From positions 7,737,603 through 7,801,602 of the forward strand of contig NZ_CP054919.1 of the NCBI RefSeq assembly GCF_013364235.1: a DNA stretch of 64,000 nucleotides, given 5' to 3'. The notes beneath the pieces were generated by a model. It had not been told where the DNA came from and did not search any database. It worked only from the letters and a program-made list of their open reading frames with translations. Positions within the stretch are counted from its first letter, which is position 1. Each line of letters starts with the position of its first letter. Shown piece by piece: positions 45,334 through 53,544 of this stretch. The stretch is from Kitasatospora sp. NA04385 (GTDB taxonomy: Bacteria > Actinomycetota > Actinomycetes > Streptomycetales > Streptomycetaceae). The translations under genes were made by a program, and so were the position numbers.

Positions 45334-45594
45334 TCAGTGGTGGAGCGTGGCGCGGGCGGCGGCGGTGTCGATGCGGGCGCCGCGGCGGTGCCGGAGGGCG
45401 GGATGCGCGTACGCGGTGGTGGCGGCCGCGCCGAGGGCCTCGTCGTAGGTGAGGGCGCGGACGGCGAAGGTCTGTTCGCCGCGCGCGCCGGTGGGGCTGG
45501 TGGTGGGCATGGTGACCAGCCAGAGCGGGAGGTCCGCCGCGGTGAGGTGCCGCGGTGCGGGCGCGGGGGCCGGGATGGTGGCGGTGATCGTCAT
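45334..45594 (-). CDS. Small hypothetical protein, second gene of a two-gene unit
   Basis: 86 residues from ATG 45594. Sequence features: LTAADLPLWLVTMPTTS and GEQTFAVRALTYDEALGAAATTAYAHPALRHRRG, a plausible small alpha/beta domain; the phrase FAVRALTYDEAL resembles proteins that act on modified peptides or phage-like small proteins, but I cannot assign a family. It starts 14 nt after the 51-residue gene and is presumably co-transcribed with it. Confidence 0.6.
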   Translation of the reverse strand: MTITATIPAPAPAPRHLTAADLPLWLVTMPTTSPTGARGEQTFAVRALTYDEALGAAATTAYAHPALRHRRGARIDTAAARATLHH

Positions 45595-45608
45595 GGCGGT
45601 GACCGGGT

Positions 45609-45764
45609 TCAGGGGCGGGGGTGGTGGGCGAGCCGGGCGAGACGGGTGAGGGTGGCGCGGCGGGTCTGGCGTTCGACGGTGCCGCGGCGGTCGGCCGCGG
45701 GCGGGTCGGTGAGGGCGGTGAAGTGCTCGCTGGCGTACAGGCGGAAGCGCTCGCGGCGGGTCAT
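45609..45764 (-). CDS. Very small protein of an unrecognised family (paralogue A)
   Basis: 51 residues from ATG 45764, which has GGAGG 6 nt upstream. MTRRERFRLYASEHFTA, then RGTVERQTRRATLTRLARLA. The same two blocks occur in the divergent gene at 46052. The protein is strongly basic and likely helical. Function unknown. It is followed closely by the 86-residue gene. Confidence 0.65.
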   Translation of the reverse strand: MTRRERFRLYASEHFTALTDPPAADRRGTVERQTRRATLTRLARLAHHPRP

Positions 45765-45843
45765 CCGGACCTCCGGGTCGAGGGTGTGCGTCGGGGGTGG
45801 GAGGGGAACGGCCACCAGCTAAGCGGTCGGTGGGTGCGGTGAT

Positions 45844-45949
45844 CAATGCGTAGCGGTACCCATCGCGGCGGGCGAAGGGTGGGTAGTGGCCCGGTCGGGA
45901 CGGGGGTACCCAGGGTTCGGGGCGGATGTTGGGTAGGGGATACGCATTG
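45844..45949. promoter_or_regulatory. Shared motif TGGGTA-N4/5-TACGCATTG upstream of both small genes
   Basis: TACGCATTG occurs at 45941-45949 on the plus strand and at 45844-45852 on the minus strand, each in the orientation of the gene it precedes, and each preceded by TGGGTA with 4 or 5 bp between. The motif lies about 80 bp before the minus-strand gene and 103 bp before the plus-strand gene. It is probably a promoter or activator site common to both. Confidence 0.6.
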
Positions 45950-46051
45950 TTCGGCCCTCGGGAGTCGGGCTTTGCTTGGAGTGTTCCCGATGGCGGCCGC
46001 CGGTCGGGAACGCCCGAGCGAAGCCAGGCCCCGGCCGCCCAGGAGGTTGCG

Positions 46052-46336
46052 ATGACCCGCCGTGAACTCTTCCGACGTTACGCCGCCGAGCACTTCACCG
46101 CCCCGGACGTGTCCGCCGCCGGCCGGGCCCGCTGCCGGGGGACGGTGGAGCGGCAGACCAGCCGCGCCCGGCTGGCCTCGCTGGCGCGGATCGCCCCCCG
46201 GTACCCGGTGCCGACGGCGGGTGGCGCGCTGCCCGGCCGACGCGGGGGCGCGGAGCCGTCGACCGAGGGGGTCCGGGCCGTGCGGATTCCGGCGCAGCGG
46301 TCGTCCGCGGGCCGTCCCGCCGCCTCGGGCGGCTGA
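46052..46336 (+). CDS. Small basic protein of an unrecognised family (paralogue B)
   Basis: 94 residues. A perfect AGGAGG stands 5 nt before ATG 46052. The first 55 residues (MTRRELFRRYAAEHFTA; RGTVERQTSRARLASLARIA) are clearly paralogous to the divergent 51-residue protein. The C-terminal 40 residues are Gly/Arg/Pro-rich and may be disordered. Function unknown; no domain recognised. Confidence 0.7.
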   Translation: MTRRELFRRYAAEHFTAPDVSAAGRARCRGTVERQTSRARLASLARIAPRYPVPTAGGALPGRRGGAEPSTEGVRAVRIPAQRSSAGRPAASGG

Positions 46337-46379
46337 GCCCGAGCGCGGGGAGCGCGCGGGAACGGGGGAGCGCGGACCG

Positions 46380-46402
46380 CCCCCTGACGGGCGGTCAGGG
46401 GG
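46380..46402. terminator. Bidirectional terminator hairpin
   Basis: CCCCCTGAC (46380-46388) pairs perfectly with GTCAGGGGG (46394-46402) over a 5-nt loop, between convergent genes. Confidence 0.75.
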
Positions 46403-46429
46403 TGGGCGGAGGATCAGCGGACCAGCGGA

Positions 46430-47659
46430 TCAACGAATCAGGTGGGGGAGGAAACGGGCGCCCTGGTGGGTGATGGGGCTGTCGTCCGTCTCGCGGATGC
46501 CCAGTCCGGCGGACTCGCCGTCGACGACCCAGGTCCCGAGGACGGGGCGGTTGCCGTCGAAGTCGGGCAGCGGGTGGTACTGCTGGTAGCAGTAGCCCTC
46601 GGCGCCGTAGCGGTCGGGGTCGCCGGCCCAGTCGGCGAGCCGGGTCTGGCTGCCGTCGGGTTCGACGATCCGGATGCCGGCGCCCTCCCGGCCGAGCAGC
46701 GGCTTGGCGGCGTACCCGGGGCCGCCCGGGTCGGCGAGCTCGCGCGGGCCGTCGAGGTAGGCGGGCAGCAGGTTGGGGTGGCCGGGGTTGAGCTCCCACA
46801 GGACGGCGAGCAGGGCCTTGTTGGAGAGCAGCATCTTCCAGGCGGGCTCGATCCACAGGGTGGAGCCGGTGCCGCCGCCGAGGTCGATGACCTTCAGCAG
46901 CTGGTCGGCGAACTCGTCGTCGACCAGCCACTCCCACGGGTACAGCTTGAACGCGGAGCGGATGAACCGGTGCTCCAGGTCGACGAAACGGCCGGACAGC
47001 TCGTCCCAGCCGATGTCCTCCATCGCGATGCCGACCGTTCGCAGCCCGGCCTGCTCGGCGCACTCCTGCAGGTAGAGGGTGGTGAGCCAGTCCTCGCCCT
47101 CGGTGTCGCCGCGGGAGTGCGCGAAGTGGACCGGCCCGGGCGGCAGCAGGTGCTTCTGGCTCGCCCAGGACTCGACCAGCCGCTCGTGCAGGGAGTTCCA
47201 CTGGTCGGCCTCGGGGAAGCGCTCCTCCATCCAGAACCACTGCGGCCCGGCGGCCTCGATCAGCGAGGTGGGGGTGTCGGCGTTGTACTCGAAGAGCTTG
47301 GCCGGGCCGGTGCCGTCGTAGGCGAGGTCGAAGCGGCCGTACACGCTGGGCTGCTCGTCGCGGCGGCGCCAGGACTCGGCGACGACGGCGGCCAGCCGCG
47401 GGTCGGTGATGCCGAAGTCGGCGAAGCGGCCGGTGCGCACCACGTGCTCGGCGGCGGCCAGGGAGAGCGCGTGGAGCTCCTCGACCACCTCCTCCAGGGC
47501 CTCCACCTCGGGCAGCGAGAACTCGTAGTAGGCGCTCTCGTCCCAGTAGGCGTGCGGGCCGCCCTGGTTGCAGGGGTCGGAGCACATCGCGTACACGAGG
47601 CCCTGGGACTCGACGGTGGCCAGCCAGTCGGGGCGCGGGGTGATGGTGTAGCGGCGCAC
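46430..47659 (-). CDS. Glutathionylspermidine synthase-like ATP-grasp protein (YgiC/YjfC-like)
   Basis: 409 residues. VRRYTITPRPDWLATVESQGLVYA at the start, YGRFDLAYDGTGPAKLFEYNADTPTSLIEA in the middle and LLPAYLDG, YAAKPLLGREGAGI and YCYQQYHPLPDF in the ATP-grasp part match the GSP_synth/YgiC family, which lacks the amidase domain. The true substrate of these proteins is unsettled. GTG 47659 follows the lipoprotein stop by 5 nt, so the two are one operon. A DUF350 gene diverges upstream. Confidence 0.9.
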   Translation of the reverse strand: MRRYTITPRPDWLATVESQGLVYAMCSDPCNQGGPHAYWDESAYYEFSLPEVEALEEVVEELHALSLAAAEHVVRTGRFADFGITDPRLAAVVAESWRRRDEQPSVYGRFDLAYDGTGPAKLFEYNADTPTSLIEAAGPQWFWMEERFPEADQWNSLHERLVESWASQKHLLPPGPVHFAHSRGDTEGEDWLTTLYLQECAEQAGLRTVGIAMEDIGWDELSGRFVDLEHRFIRSAFKLYPWEWLVDDEFADQLLKVIDLGGGTGSTLWIEPAWKMLLSNKALLAVLWELNPGHPNLLPAYLDGPRELADPGGPGYAAKPLLGREGAGIRIVEPDGSQTRLADWAGDPDRYGAEGYCYQQYHPLPDFDGNRPVLGTWVVDGESAGLGIRETDDSPITHQGARFLPHLIR

Positions 47660-47664
47660 CCGGA

Positions 47665-48009
47665 TCAGCCCCCGCCCGAACCGCTGCTGCCGCTGCTCCC
47701 CTTGGGGCAGCCGAAGCCGCCGCGCTTGGCGGCCGACTTGTTGAAGGTGCCGCCGCTCGCGGTGGTGGTGCCGTAGCCGCAGTAGTACCACTGGCCCGCG
47801 CCCGAACCGCCCGCCGAGCAGGAGTGCGAGTCGAGGACCTTGAGGGTGGACGGGTCCACGCAGCGGCTGGGCGTCTTGGTCGACGAGGAGCAGCCGGAGA
47901 GGGTCAGCGCGAGGGTGCCGACCATTCCCAGGGCGACGAAGCCCGAGCGGCGGCGGGCGCCGGGTATCGGCCGGTCCGGTCCGGTGGCGGGGGAGGGCGG
48001 CGGTGTCAT
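47665..48009 (-). CDS. Small Ser/Gly-rich lipoprotein (YgiB/YjfM-like by context)
   Basis: 114 residues. Lipobox LTLSGCSSS near residue 40 after a hydrophobic stretch. The mature part has Cys in CVDPSTLKVLDSHSCSAGG and WYYCGYGTTTASGGTF, and ends in a Ser/Gly tail. In E. coli, YgiC and YjfC pair with DUF1190 proteins YgiB and YjfM; position and the Cys/Ser-rich nature suggest the same role here, though direct similarity is weak. It is translated just ahead of the ATP-grasp gene. Confidence 0.78.
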   Translation of the reverse strand: MTPPPSPATGPDRPIPGARRRSGFVALGMVGTLALTLSGCSSSTKTPSRCVDPSTLKVLDSHSCSAGGSGAGQWYYCGYGTTTASGGTFNKSAAKRGGFGCPKGSSGSSGSGGG

Positions 48010-48156
48010 GGCGGATCATCGTACGCGGGCCGCCGGATGCTAAGGGAGGTGCCCCCGGAAACTGACGGGACGCCAGTGGCATGGGATATCTTTTGCCGAT
48101 CCTTGACCACGGTCCGGCCGCCCGGCCGCCGACGACCTCCCGGGGAGCCCCCGCAG

Positions 48157-48579
48157 ATGAACGACATATTCCACGGCCTCGGCGCGGCCGCGGTCTACGG
48201 CCTGGTCGGCCTGGTGCTGCTGTTGCTCGGCTACCTGCTGATCGACGTCCTCACCCCCGGCAAGTTGGGCCGGCTGATCTGGGCCGAGGGCAACCGCAAC
48301 GCGGCCGTGCTGCTCAGCTCGGCGCTGCTCGGCGTCGGCGGCATCGTCTACACCGCGATCCGGTACACCTACGAGGACTTCGGCAAGGGCCTGCTGTCCA
48401 CGCTCTGCTTCGGCGTCCTGGGCCTGCTGCTGATGGCGCTCGCGTTCTGGCTGCTGGACCTGCTCACCCCCGGGCGGCTCGGCGCGATCCTGGTCTCCAC
48501 CGAGCCGCACCCGGCGGTGTGGGTGTCGGCGAGTTGCAACCTTGCCGCGGCCGCGATCGTGGCCGCCTCGATCGCCTGA
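48157..48579 (+). CDS. DUF350 membrane protein (YjfL-like)
   Basis: 140 residues, four transmembrane helices in two DUF350 repeats: YGLVGLVLLLLGYLLIDVLTPGKLGRLIW and the paralogous GVLGLLLMALAFWLLDLLTPGRLGAIL. The D-x-LTPG-LG motif at each repeat is the family signature. It diverges from the lipoprotein/ATP-grasp operon. E. coli YjfL is encoded beside YjfM and YjfC, so the neighbourhood is conserved. Function unknown, envelope-related by inference. Confidence 0.92.
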   Translation: MNDIFHGLGAAAVYGLVGLVLLLLGYLLIDVLTPGKLGRLIWAEGNRNAAVLLSSALLGVGGIVYTAIRYTYEDFGKGLLSTLCFGVLGLLLMALAFWLLDLLTPGRLGAILVSTEPHPAVWVSASCNLAAAAIVAASIA

Positions 48580-48644
48580 GCCTGAGCCTGAGCCTGACGT
48601 CTGAGTCTGAGCGGTCGGACGGCCGCGGGGCGCGGAGGGGCCGG

Positions 48645-49817
48645 TCAGCGGCGGGCGGCCGGCAGCAGTTCGGCGAGCAGCGGCGCCACCTGGCCGGTCT
48701 CCAGCAGGAACCCGTCGTGGCCGTACGGCGAGGAGAGCACCCGCAGCGCGTCGGCGTCCGGCAGCAGCGCCGCCAGTTCGGCCTGCTGGGTGGGCGGGTA
48801 CAGCCGGTCCGAGTCGATCGCGGCGACCAGCGCCGGAACGGCGGCCCGGCGCAGCGCGGCGGCGGTGCCGCCCCGGCCCCGGCCGAGGTCGTGCGCGTTC
48901 ATGGCCTGGTTGAGGACGACGTAGCTGCCCGCGTCGAAGCGGTGGGCGAGCTTCGCGGCGTGGTGGTCGAGGTACGACTCGACGGCGAACCGCCCGCCCC
49001 GCCACGGGTGTTCGCCGGACTGCGGGACGCGGCCGAAGCGGGCGGCGAGCTCGGGCTCGCTGCGGTAGGTGATCTGGGCCAGCCGGCGGGCCAGGCCCAG
49101 GCCCCGGTGCGGGCCGCCGCCCGGCGGCAGGTGGTGGTAGTCGCCGCCGTGCCACCCCGGGTCCGCGCGGATCGCGTGCAACTGCGCGGAGGCGTGCGCG
49201 ATCTGCTCGGCCGACGCGGCCGCCGTGCTGGCCAGCACCAGCAGCGCCCCGACCCGCCCCGGGTGCGCCACCGCCCACTCCAGGGCGCGCATCCCGCCCA
49301 TCGACCCGCCGACGACCAGCGCCCAGCGGTCGATCCCGAGGACGTCCGCGAGGAGCACCTCGGCGGCGACCTGGTCGCGCTGGGTGAGGAACGGGAACCT
49401 GCTGCCCCACGGCCGCCCGTCCGGCGCGGCCGAGGCCGGGCCGGTGGAGCCCTGGCAGCCGCCGAGCACGTTCGGCGCGACCACGAACCAGCGGTCGGTG
49501 TCCAGCGCCCGCCCCGGCCCGACCAGCTCCGTCCACCAGCCCGCCGTCGGGTGTCCGGGCCCGGCCGGCCCGGTGAGGTGGCTGTCCCCGGTCAGCGCGT
49601 GCAGCACCAGCACCGCGTTGGAGCCGTCCGGGCGCGGCGAGCCCCAGGTCTGGTACGCCAGCCGGGCCCCGGGCAGGAAGCCGCCCGCCTCCAGGGCGAG
49701 CGGCCCGGGCAGCGCGAACCAGCGCCGCCCGCCGACCGGGTCGCCGTCCCGCCAGGCCCCGGAGGCCGGTGGTGGTGCGGCTACCCCGTCGGTTCCCGGG
49801 GCTCCGGGAGCGGGCAC
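48645..49817 (-). CDS. metX: Homoserine O-acetyltransferase
   Basis: 390 residues from a GTG. Alpha/beta-hydrolase fold with nucleophile Ser172 in VVGGSMGGMRALEWA, acid in AAIDSDRLYPPTQQ and His in SPYGHDGFLLE; NVLGGCQGSTGPAS is a MetX hallmark. It acetylates (or succinylates) L-homoserine for direct sulfhydrylation to homocysteine. It is 38 bp downstream of metY on the same strand, forming a methionine operon. The N-terminal 20 residues are Ala/Pro-rich. Confidence 0.95.
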   Translation of the reverse strand: MPAPGAPGTDGVAAPPPASGAWRDGDPVGGRRWFALPGPLALEAGGFLPGARLAYQTWGSPRPDGSNAVLVLHALTGDSHLTGPAGPGHPTAGWWTELVGPGRALDTDRWFVVAPNVLGGCQGSTGPASAAPDGRPWGSRFPFLTQRDQVAAEVLLADVLGIDRWALVVGGSMGGMRALEWAVAHPGRVGALLVLASTAAASAEQIAHASAQLHAIRADPGWHGGDYHHLPPGGGPHRGLGLARRLAQITYRSEPELAARFGRVPQSGEHPWRGGRFAVESYLDHHAAKLAHRFDAGSYVVLNQAMNAHDLGRGRGGTAAALRRAAVPALVAAIDSDRLYPPTQQAELAALLPDADALRVLSSPYGHDGFLLETGQVAPLLAELLPAARR

Positions 49818-49855
49818 CCCGGGAGCCGACGGGGCGGCGTGCCGGGCCGGGCCGT

Positions 49856-51178
49856 TCAGGACGACGCGCCCTTCGCCGAACGGAAACCCGCCTCCAGGTC
49901 GGCCCGCAGGTCCGTGACGCTCTCCAGCCCGACCGACAGCCGCACCAGGCCCGGCGCCGTCCCGGTGGCCGCCAGCTGCTCGGCGTCCAGCTGGCTGTGC
50001 GTGGTCGAGGCCGGGTGGATCACCAGGCTGCGCACGTCCCCGATGTTGGCGAGGTGGCTGAACAGCTCCAGCCCGTCCACGAACCGCCGGCCCGCCTCGA
50101 CGCCGTCGCGCAGCTCGAAGGAGAGCACCGCGCCCGCGCCGCGCGGCAGGTAGTGCTGCGCCGCCGCGTACCAGCGGCTGGACGGCAGACCCGGGTAGTG
50201 GACGGCCGCGACCTCGTCGCGCTGCTCCAGCCAGCGGGCCAGCTCCAGGGCGTTCGCGGTGTGCCGCTCCAGCCGCAGCGACAGCGTCTCCACGCCCTGC
50301 AGCAGCAGGAACGCCGAGTGCGGGGAGAGCGCCGGGCCGAGGTCGCGCAGCAGCTGCACCCGCAGCTTGGCGGCGAACGCGCCCGGGCCGAGGGCGTCCC
50401 AGAAGCGCAGGCCGTGGTAGCTCGGGTCGGGCTCGTTGAAACCGGGGAAGCGCTCCGGGTGGGCGCCGAAGTCGAAGCCGCCGCCGTCCACGACGACGCC
50501 GCCGATGGTGGTGCCGTGCCCGCCGAGGAACTTGGTCGCCGAGTGCACCACCACGTCCGCGCCGTGCTCCAGCGGCCGGAGCAGGTACGGGGTCGGCACG
50601 GTGTTGTCGACGATCAGCGGCACCCCGGCGGCGTGCGCGACGTCCGCGACGCCGCGCACGTCCAGCACGTTGCCGCGCGGGTTGCCCAGCGACTCCGCGA
50701 ACAGCGCCTTGGTGTTCGGCCGGACCGCCGCCCGCCAGGCCTCCAGGTCGTCCGGGTCCTCGACGAAGCTCACCTCGATGCCGAACCGGGGCAGCGTGTG
50801 CCGCAGCAGGTTGTACGTGCCGCCGTACAGCGAGGCCGAGGAGACCAGGTGATCGCCGGCCTGGGCCACCGTCAGCAGCGCCAGCGTCTCGGCCGCCTGC
50901 CCGGAGGCCAGCGCGACCGCCGCCACGCCGCCCTCCAGCGAGGCCAGGCGCTGCTCCAGCACGTCGGTGGTCGGGTTGTGGATGCGGGTGTAGATGTTGC
51001 CCGGCTCGGCGAGCGCGAACAGGTCCGCGGCGTGCGCGGTGTCCCGGAAGGAGAACGAGGTGGTCTGGTAGATCGGCACCGCCCGCGCCCCGGTCGCCGG
51101 GTCGGGCTGCGCGCCCGCGTGGATCTGCCGGGTCTCGAACGACCAGCCGGGAACGGCCTCGGGGCTCTGCTCGGACAT
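49856..51178 (-). CDS. metY: O-acetylhomoserine sulfhydrylase (aminocarboxypropyltransferase)
   Basis: 440 residues. FETRQIHAGAQPDPATGARAVPIYQTTSF, YTRIHNPTTDVLEQRLASLEGG, ASGQAAETLAL, and the PLP lysine in VHSATKFLGGHGT define a MetY of the Cys/Met PLP family. It condenses O-acetylhomoserine with sulfide to homocysteine. AGGAG 6 nt before the ATG. First gene of the metY-metX unit. No SAM riboswitch could be recognised in the upstream 300 bp. Confidence 0.95.
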   Translation of the reverse strand: MSEQSPEAVPGWSFETRQIHAGAQPDPATGARAVPIYQTTSFSFRDTAHAADLFALAEPGNIYTRIHNPTTDVLEQRLASLEGGVAAVALASGQAAETLALLTVAQAGDHLVSSASLYGGTYNLLRHTLPRFGIEVSFVEDPDDLEAWRAAVRPNTKALFAESLGNPRGNVLDVRGVADVAHAAGVPLIVDNTVPTPYLLRPLEHGADVVVHSATKFLGGHGTTIGGVVVDGGGFDFGAHPERFPGFNEPDPSYHGLRFWDALGPGAFAAKLRVQLLRDLGPALSPHSAFLLLQGVETLSLRLERHTANALELARWLEQRDEVAAVHYPGLPSSRWYAAAQHYLPRGAGAVLSFELRDGVEAGRRFVDGLELFSHLANIGDVRSLVIHPASTTHSQLDAEQLAATGTAPGLVRLSVGLESVTDLRADLEAGFRSAKGASS

Positions 51179-51520
51179 GCTGCTCCTGTACGGATCACGG
51201 GCGCGGGCGGGCACGGCGGAGCCGTCGCTCGGGCGCGGGAGGGTGGGGAGGGGGCACCTCCGACGGGCCCGGGCGGCCCGGGGTGCCCTCCGTACCGGGC
51301 GGCGCGGCGGCGCCTCCGGACGGTCACGGCGTCAGGTAAGCACAGGCCGCGAACGCCCCGCCAGCGGATCGCGGAAGCGGAAACGGGAGGACACGGGGCG
51401 CAATGCACCGGAGACCTGACGGGTCATCATCTGACTGTCTGATCAGCTGAATTGACGACCGGGCGGGCCGGTTCCCGGGTTTCCGCGCCGCTTCCCGGGC
51501 CGCCGCGCCGCCCGGCGGCC

Positions 51521-52402
51521 TCAGCCGGCCTCGTCGGGGATGCCGAGCAGGGCGAGGAACGCCGCGGTCGCCGGAGTGGGCCCGGTGCGCGGCCAGACCA
51601 CCGTCTCGACCCGGGTCGGCGCGTCGGTCACCTCGACCACCGCGATGCCCGCCAGCTGCGGGACGTACGCGGCGGGCAGCATCGCCACGGCCAGGCCCGG
51701 GCCGACCAGGCGCGGGATGTACGAGGCCTCGTCGACCTCGAAGGCCACGTCGCGCACCAGGCCGGCGGCGGCGAATGCCAGGTCGGTCTGGGCCCGGCCC
51801 GCACTGCCCGCCGGGAGGTCGACGAAGGGCTCGGCGGCCAGTTCGCGCAGCGGCACCCGCTCCCGGGCGGCCAGCGGGTGGTCCGGGGAGACGGCGGCCA
51901 CCAGCCGCCCGCGGGCGAGCTCGCGGGCCGTCACGCCCTCGGGCCGGAAGGTGGTGGGCAGCCCGAGAAAGGCCACGTCCAGGGCGCCCTGGCGGACCTG
52001 CTCGACCAGGTCCTTGCTGGCGCCCACCCGCAGGCTGATCCGCACCTGCGGGTGCCGGCCGCGGAACTCGCGCAGCCCGGCCGGGATGTCCACCGCGGTG
52101 ACGGTCGAGATCAGCCCCACCGCGAGCCGCCCGCGCACCTCGCCGACCGCCGCCGCGACCTCGGCGGCCGCCCGCTCGGCCGCCTCCAGGCACTGCCGGG
52201 CGGCCGGCAGGAACGCCTCCCCGGCGGCGGTCAGCCGGACCCTGCGGCTGGTGCGCTCGAACAGGCGGGCGCCCAGCTCCTGTTCGAGCCGGGCGATCTG
52301 GTGGCTGAGCGCCGACTGCACGACCAGGCAGTGCTCGGCGGCCCGGGTGAAGTTCAGCGTCTCGGCGACCGCGAGCACGTAGCGCAGCTGCTGGAGTTCC
52401 AT
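51521..52402 (-). CDS. LysR family transcriptional regulator
   Basis: 293 residues. N-terminal winged HTH: MELQQLRYVLAVAETLNFTRAAEHCLVVQSALSHQIARLEQELGARLFERTSR, followed by the periplasmic-binding-like effector domain. Two further ATGs just upstream are in frame. It diverges from an EamA transporter gene; a 10-bp inverted repeat between them is the probable binding site. Effector unknown. Confidence 0.94.
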   Translation of the reverse strand: MELQQLRYVLAVAETLNFTRAAEHCLVVQSALSHQIARLEQELGARLFERTSRRVRLTAAGEAFLPAARQCLEAAERAAAEVAAAVGEVRGRLAVGLISTVTAVDIPAGLREFRGRHPQVRISLRVGASKDLVEQVRQGALDVAFLGLPTTFRPEGVTARELARGRLVAAVSPDHPLAARERVPLRELAAEPFVDLPAGSAGRAQTDLAFAAAGLVRDVAFEVDEASYIPRLVGPGLAVAMLPAAYVPQLAGIAVVEVTDAPTRVETVVWPRTGPTPATAAFLALLGIPDEAG

Positions 52403-52421
52403 GCGATCCATCATGGAACGA

Positions 52422-52460
52422 GATCGATGAGCTGACAAACATGTGTTGGACTCATCGATC
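52422..52460. promoter_or_regulatory. LysR-type operator between divergent genes
   Basis: GATCGATGAG (52422-52431) and CTCATCGATC (52451-52460) form a perfect 10-bp inverted repeat with a 19-bp spacer, in the 81-bp gap between the LysR and EamA start codons. Confidence 0.7.
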
Positions 52461-52483
52461 GGGCCGGAGCCAGACTGCTGGAC

Positions 52484-53452
52484 ATGAGAGCGAACACCGG
52501 CACCACTCCGACCGTCAGCCCGCTTGACACCCCGCCCCCGCAGGCCGGACCGCCCCGGGACGGCAGCGGCGGGGGCCCGGAGACCGGCACCCTGCGCCGC
52601 ACCGCGCTCACCGCGCTGGCCCCGATGGTCTGGGGCACCACCTACGTGGTCACCACCGAACTGCTGCCCCCCGGCCACCCGATGTTCGCCGCCCTGCTGC
52701 GCGCCCTGCCCGCCGGGCTGATCGCACTGGCCCTCACCCGGACGCTGCCGCGCGGCAGTTGGTGGGGCAAGGCCGCCGTGCTCGGCGTGCTGAACATCGG
52801 GCTGTTCCTGCCGCTGCTGTTCACCGCCGCCGAACGCCTCCCCGGCGGCGTGGCCGCCACCCTCGGCGCGGCCCAGCCGATGGTCGTCGCCCTGCTCGCC
52901 GTCCCGGTGCTCCGGCAGCGGCTGTCCGCCCGGCGGCTCGGCTGGGGGCTGGTGGGCGTGCTCGGCGTCGGGCTGGTGGTGATCGGCCCGGCCGCGGCGC
53001 TGGACGCCGTCGGGGTGGCCGCCGGACTGGGCGGCGCCGCCACCATGGGGCTCGGCGTCACGCTCACCAAGCGCTGGGGCCGCCCCGAGGGCGTCGGCCC
53101 GCTCGCGCTGACCGGCTGGCAGCTCACCGCCGGCGGGCTGTTCCTGCTCCCCGCCACCTTCCTGTTCGAGGGCGCGGCCCCGGCGGTCGACGGCCGGGCC
53201 GCGCTCGGCTACCTGTGGCTCGGCCTGGTCGGCGGACTGCTCACGTACGCGCTCTGGTTCCAGGGCATCGGCCGCCTCCCGGTCACCGGCGTCGCGGTGC
53301 TGGGCCTGCTGTCGCCGCTGGTCGCGGCGGTGCTCGGCGCGCTGCTGCTGGACCAGACCCTCGGGGCGGTGCAACTGCTGGGCTTCGCGCTGGCGCTGGC
53401 GTCGATCGTGGCCGGCCAACTGCCCGAACGGCGCGCGGCCGCCGGCCGCTGA
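52484..53452 (+). CDS. EamA/DMT family transporter
   Basis: 322 residues, ten hydrophobic helices in two EamA repeats (APMVWGTTYVVTTELLPPGHPMFAALLRALPAG; LGAAQPMVVALLAVPVLRQRLSARRLGWGLVGVLGVGLVV; LLSPLVAAVLGALLLDQTLG). Drug/metabolite exporter, probably of amino acids or related compounds. Likely induced by the divergent LysR. Confidence 0.92.
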   Translation: MRANTGTTPTVSPLDTPPPQAGPPRDGSGGGPETGTLRRTALTALAPMVWGTTYVVTTELLPPGHPMFAALLRALPAGLIALALTRTLPRGSWWGKAAVLGVLNIGLFLPLLFTAAERLPGGVAATLGAAQPMVVALLAVPVLRQRLSARRLGWGLVGVLGVGLVVIGPAAALDAVGVAAGLGGAATMGLGVTLTKRWGRPEGVGPLALTGWQLTAGGLFLLPATFLFEGAAPAVDGRAALGYLWLGLVGGLLTYALWFQGIGRLPVTGVAVLGLLSPLVAAVLGALLLDQTLGAVQLLGFALALASIVAGQLPERRAAAGR

Positions 53453-53506
53453 GCTGCCGCGCTGTCGTCGTAGCTTCGTCGCGCTGTCGTTCGGCACCGC
53501 GCGGCT

Positions 53507-53532
53507 GCGGCCGTCCGGGGTCGGGCGGCCGC
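53507..53532. terminator. Possible bidirectional terminator
   Basis: GCGGCCG (53507-53513) pairs with CGGCCGC (53526-53532) between converging EamA and NlpC/P60 genes. Confidence 0.4.
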
Positions 53533-53544
53533 GGCGCCCGCGGG

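Noticed and set aside
51179..51520. SAM-I or SAM-IV riboswitch upstream of metY
   Set aside because: The expected conserved blocks (for example a GGCAACC segment with its paired stems) are not present on the minus strand; only GC-rich hairpin potential is seen.
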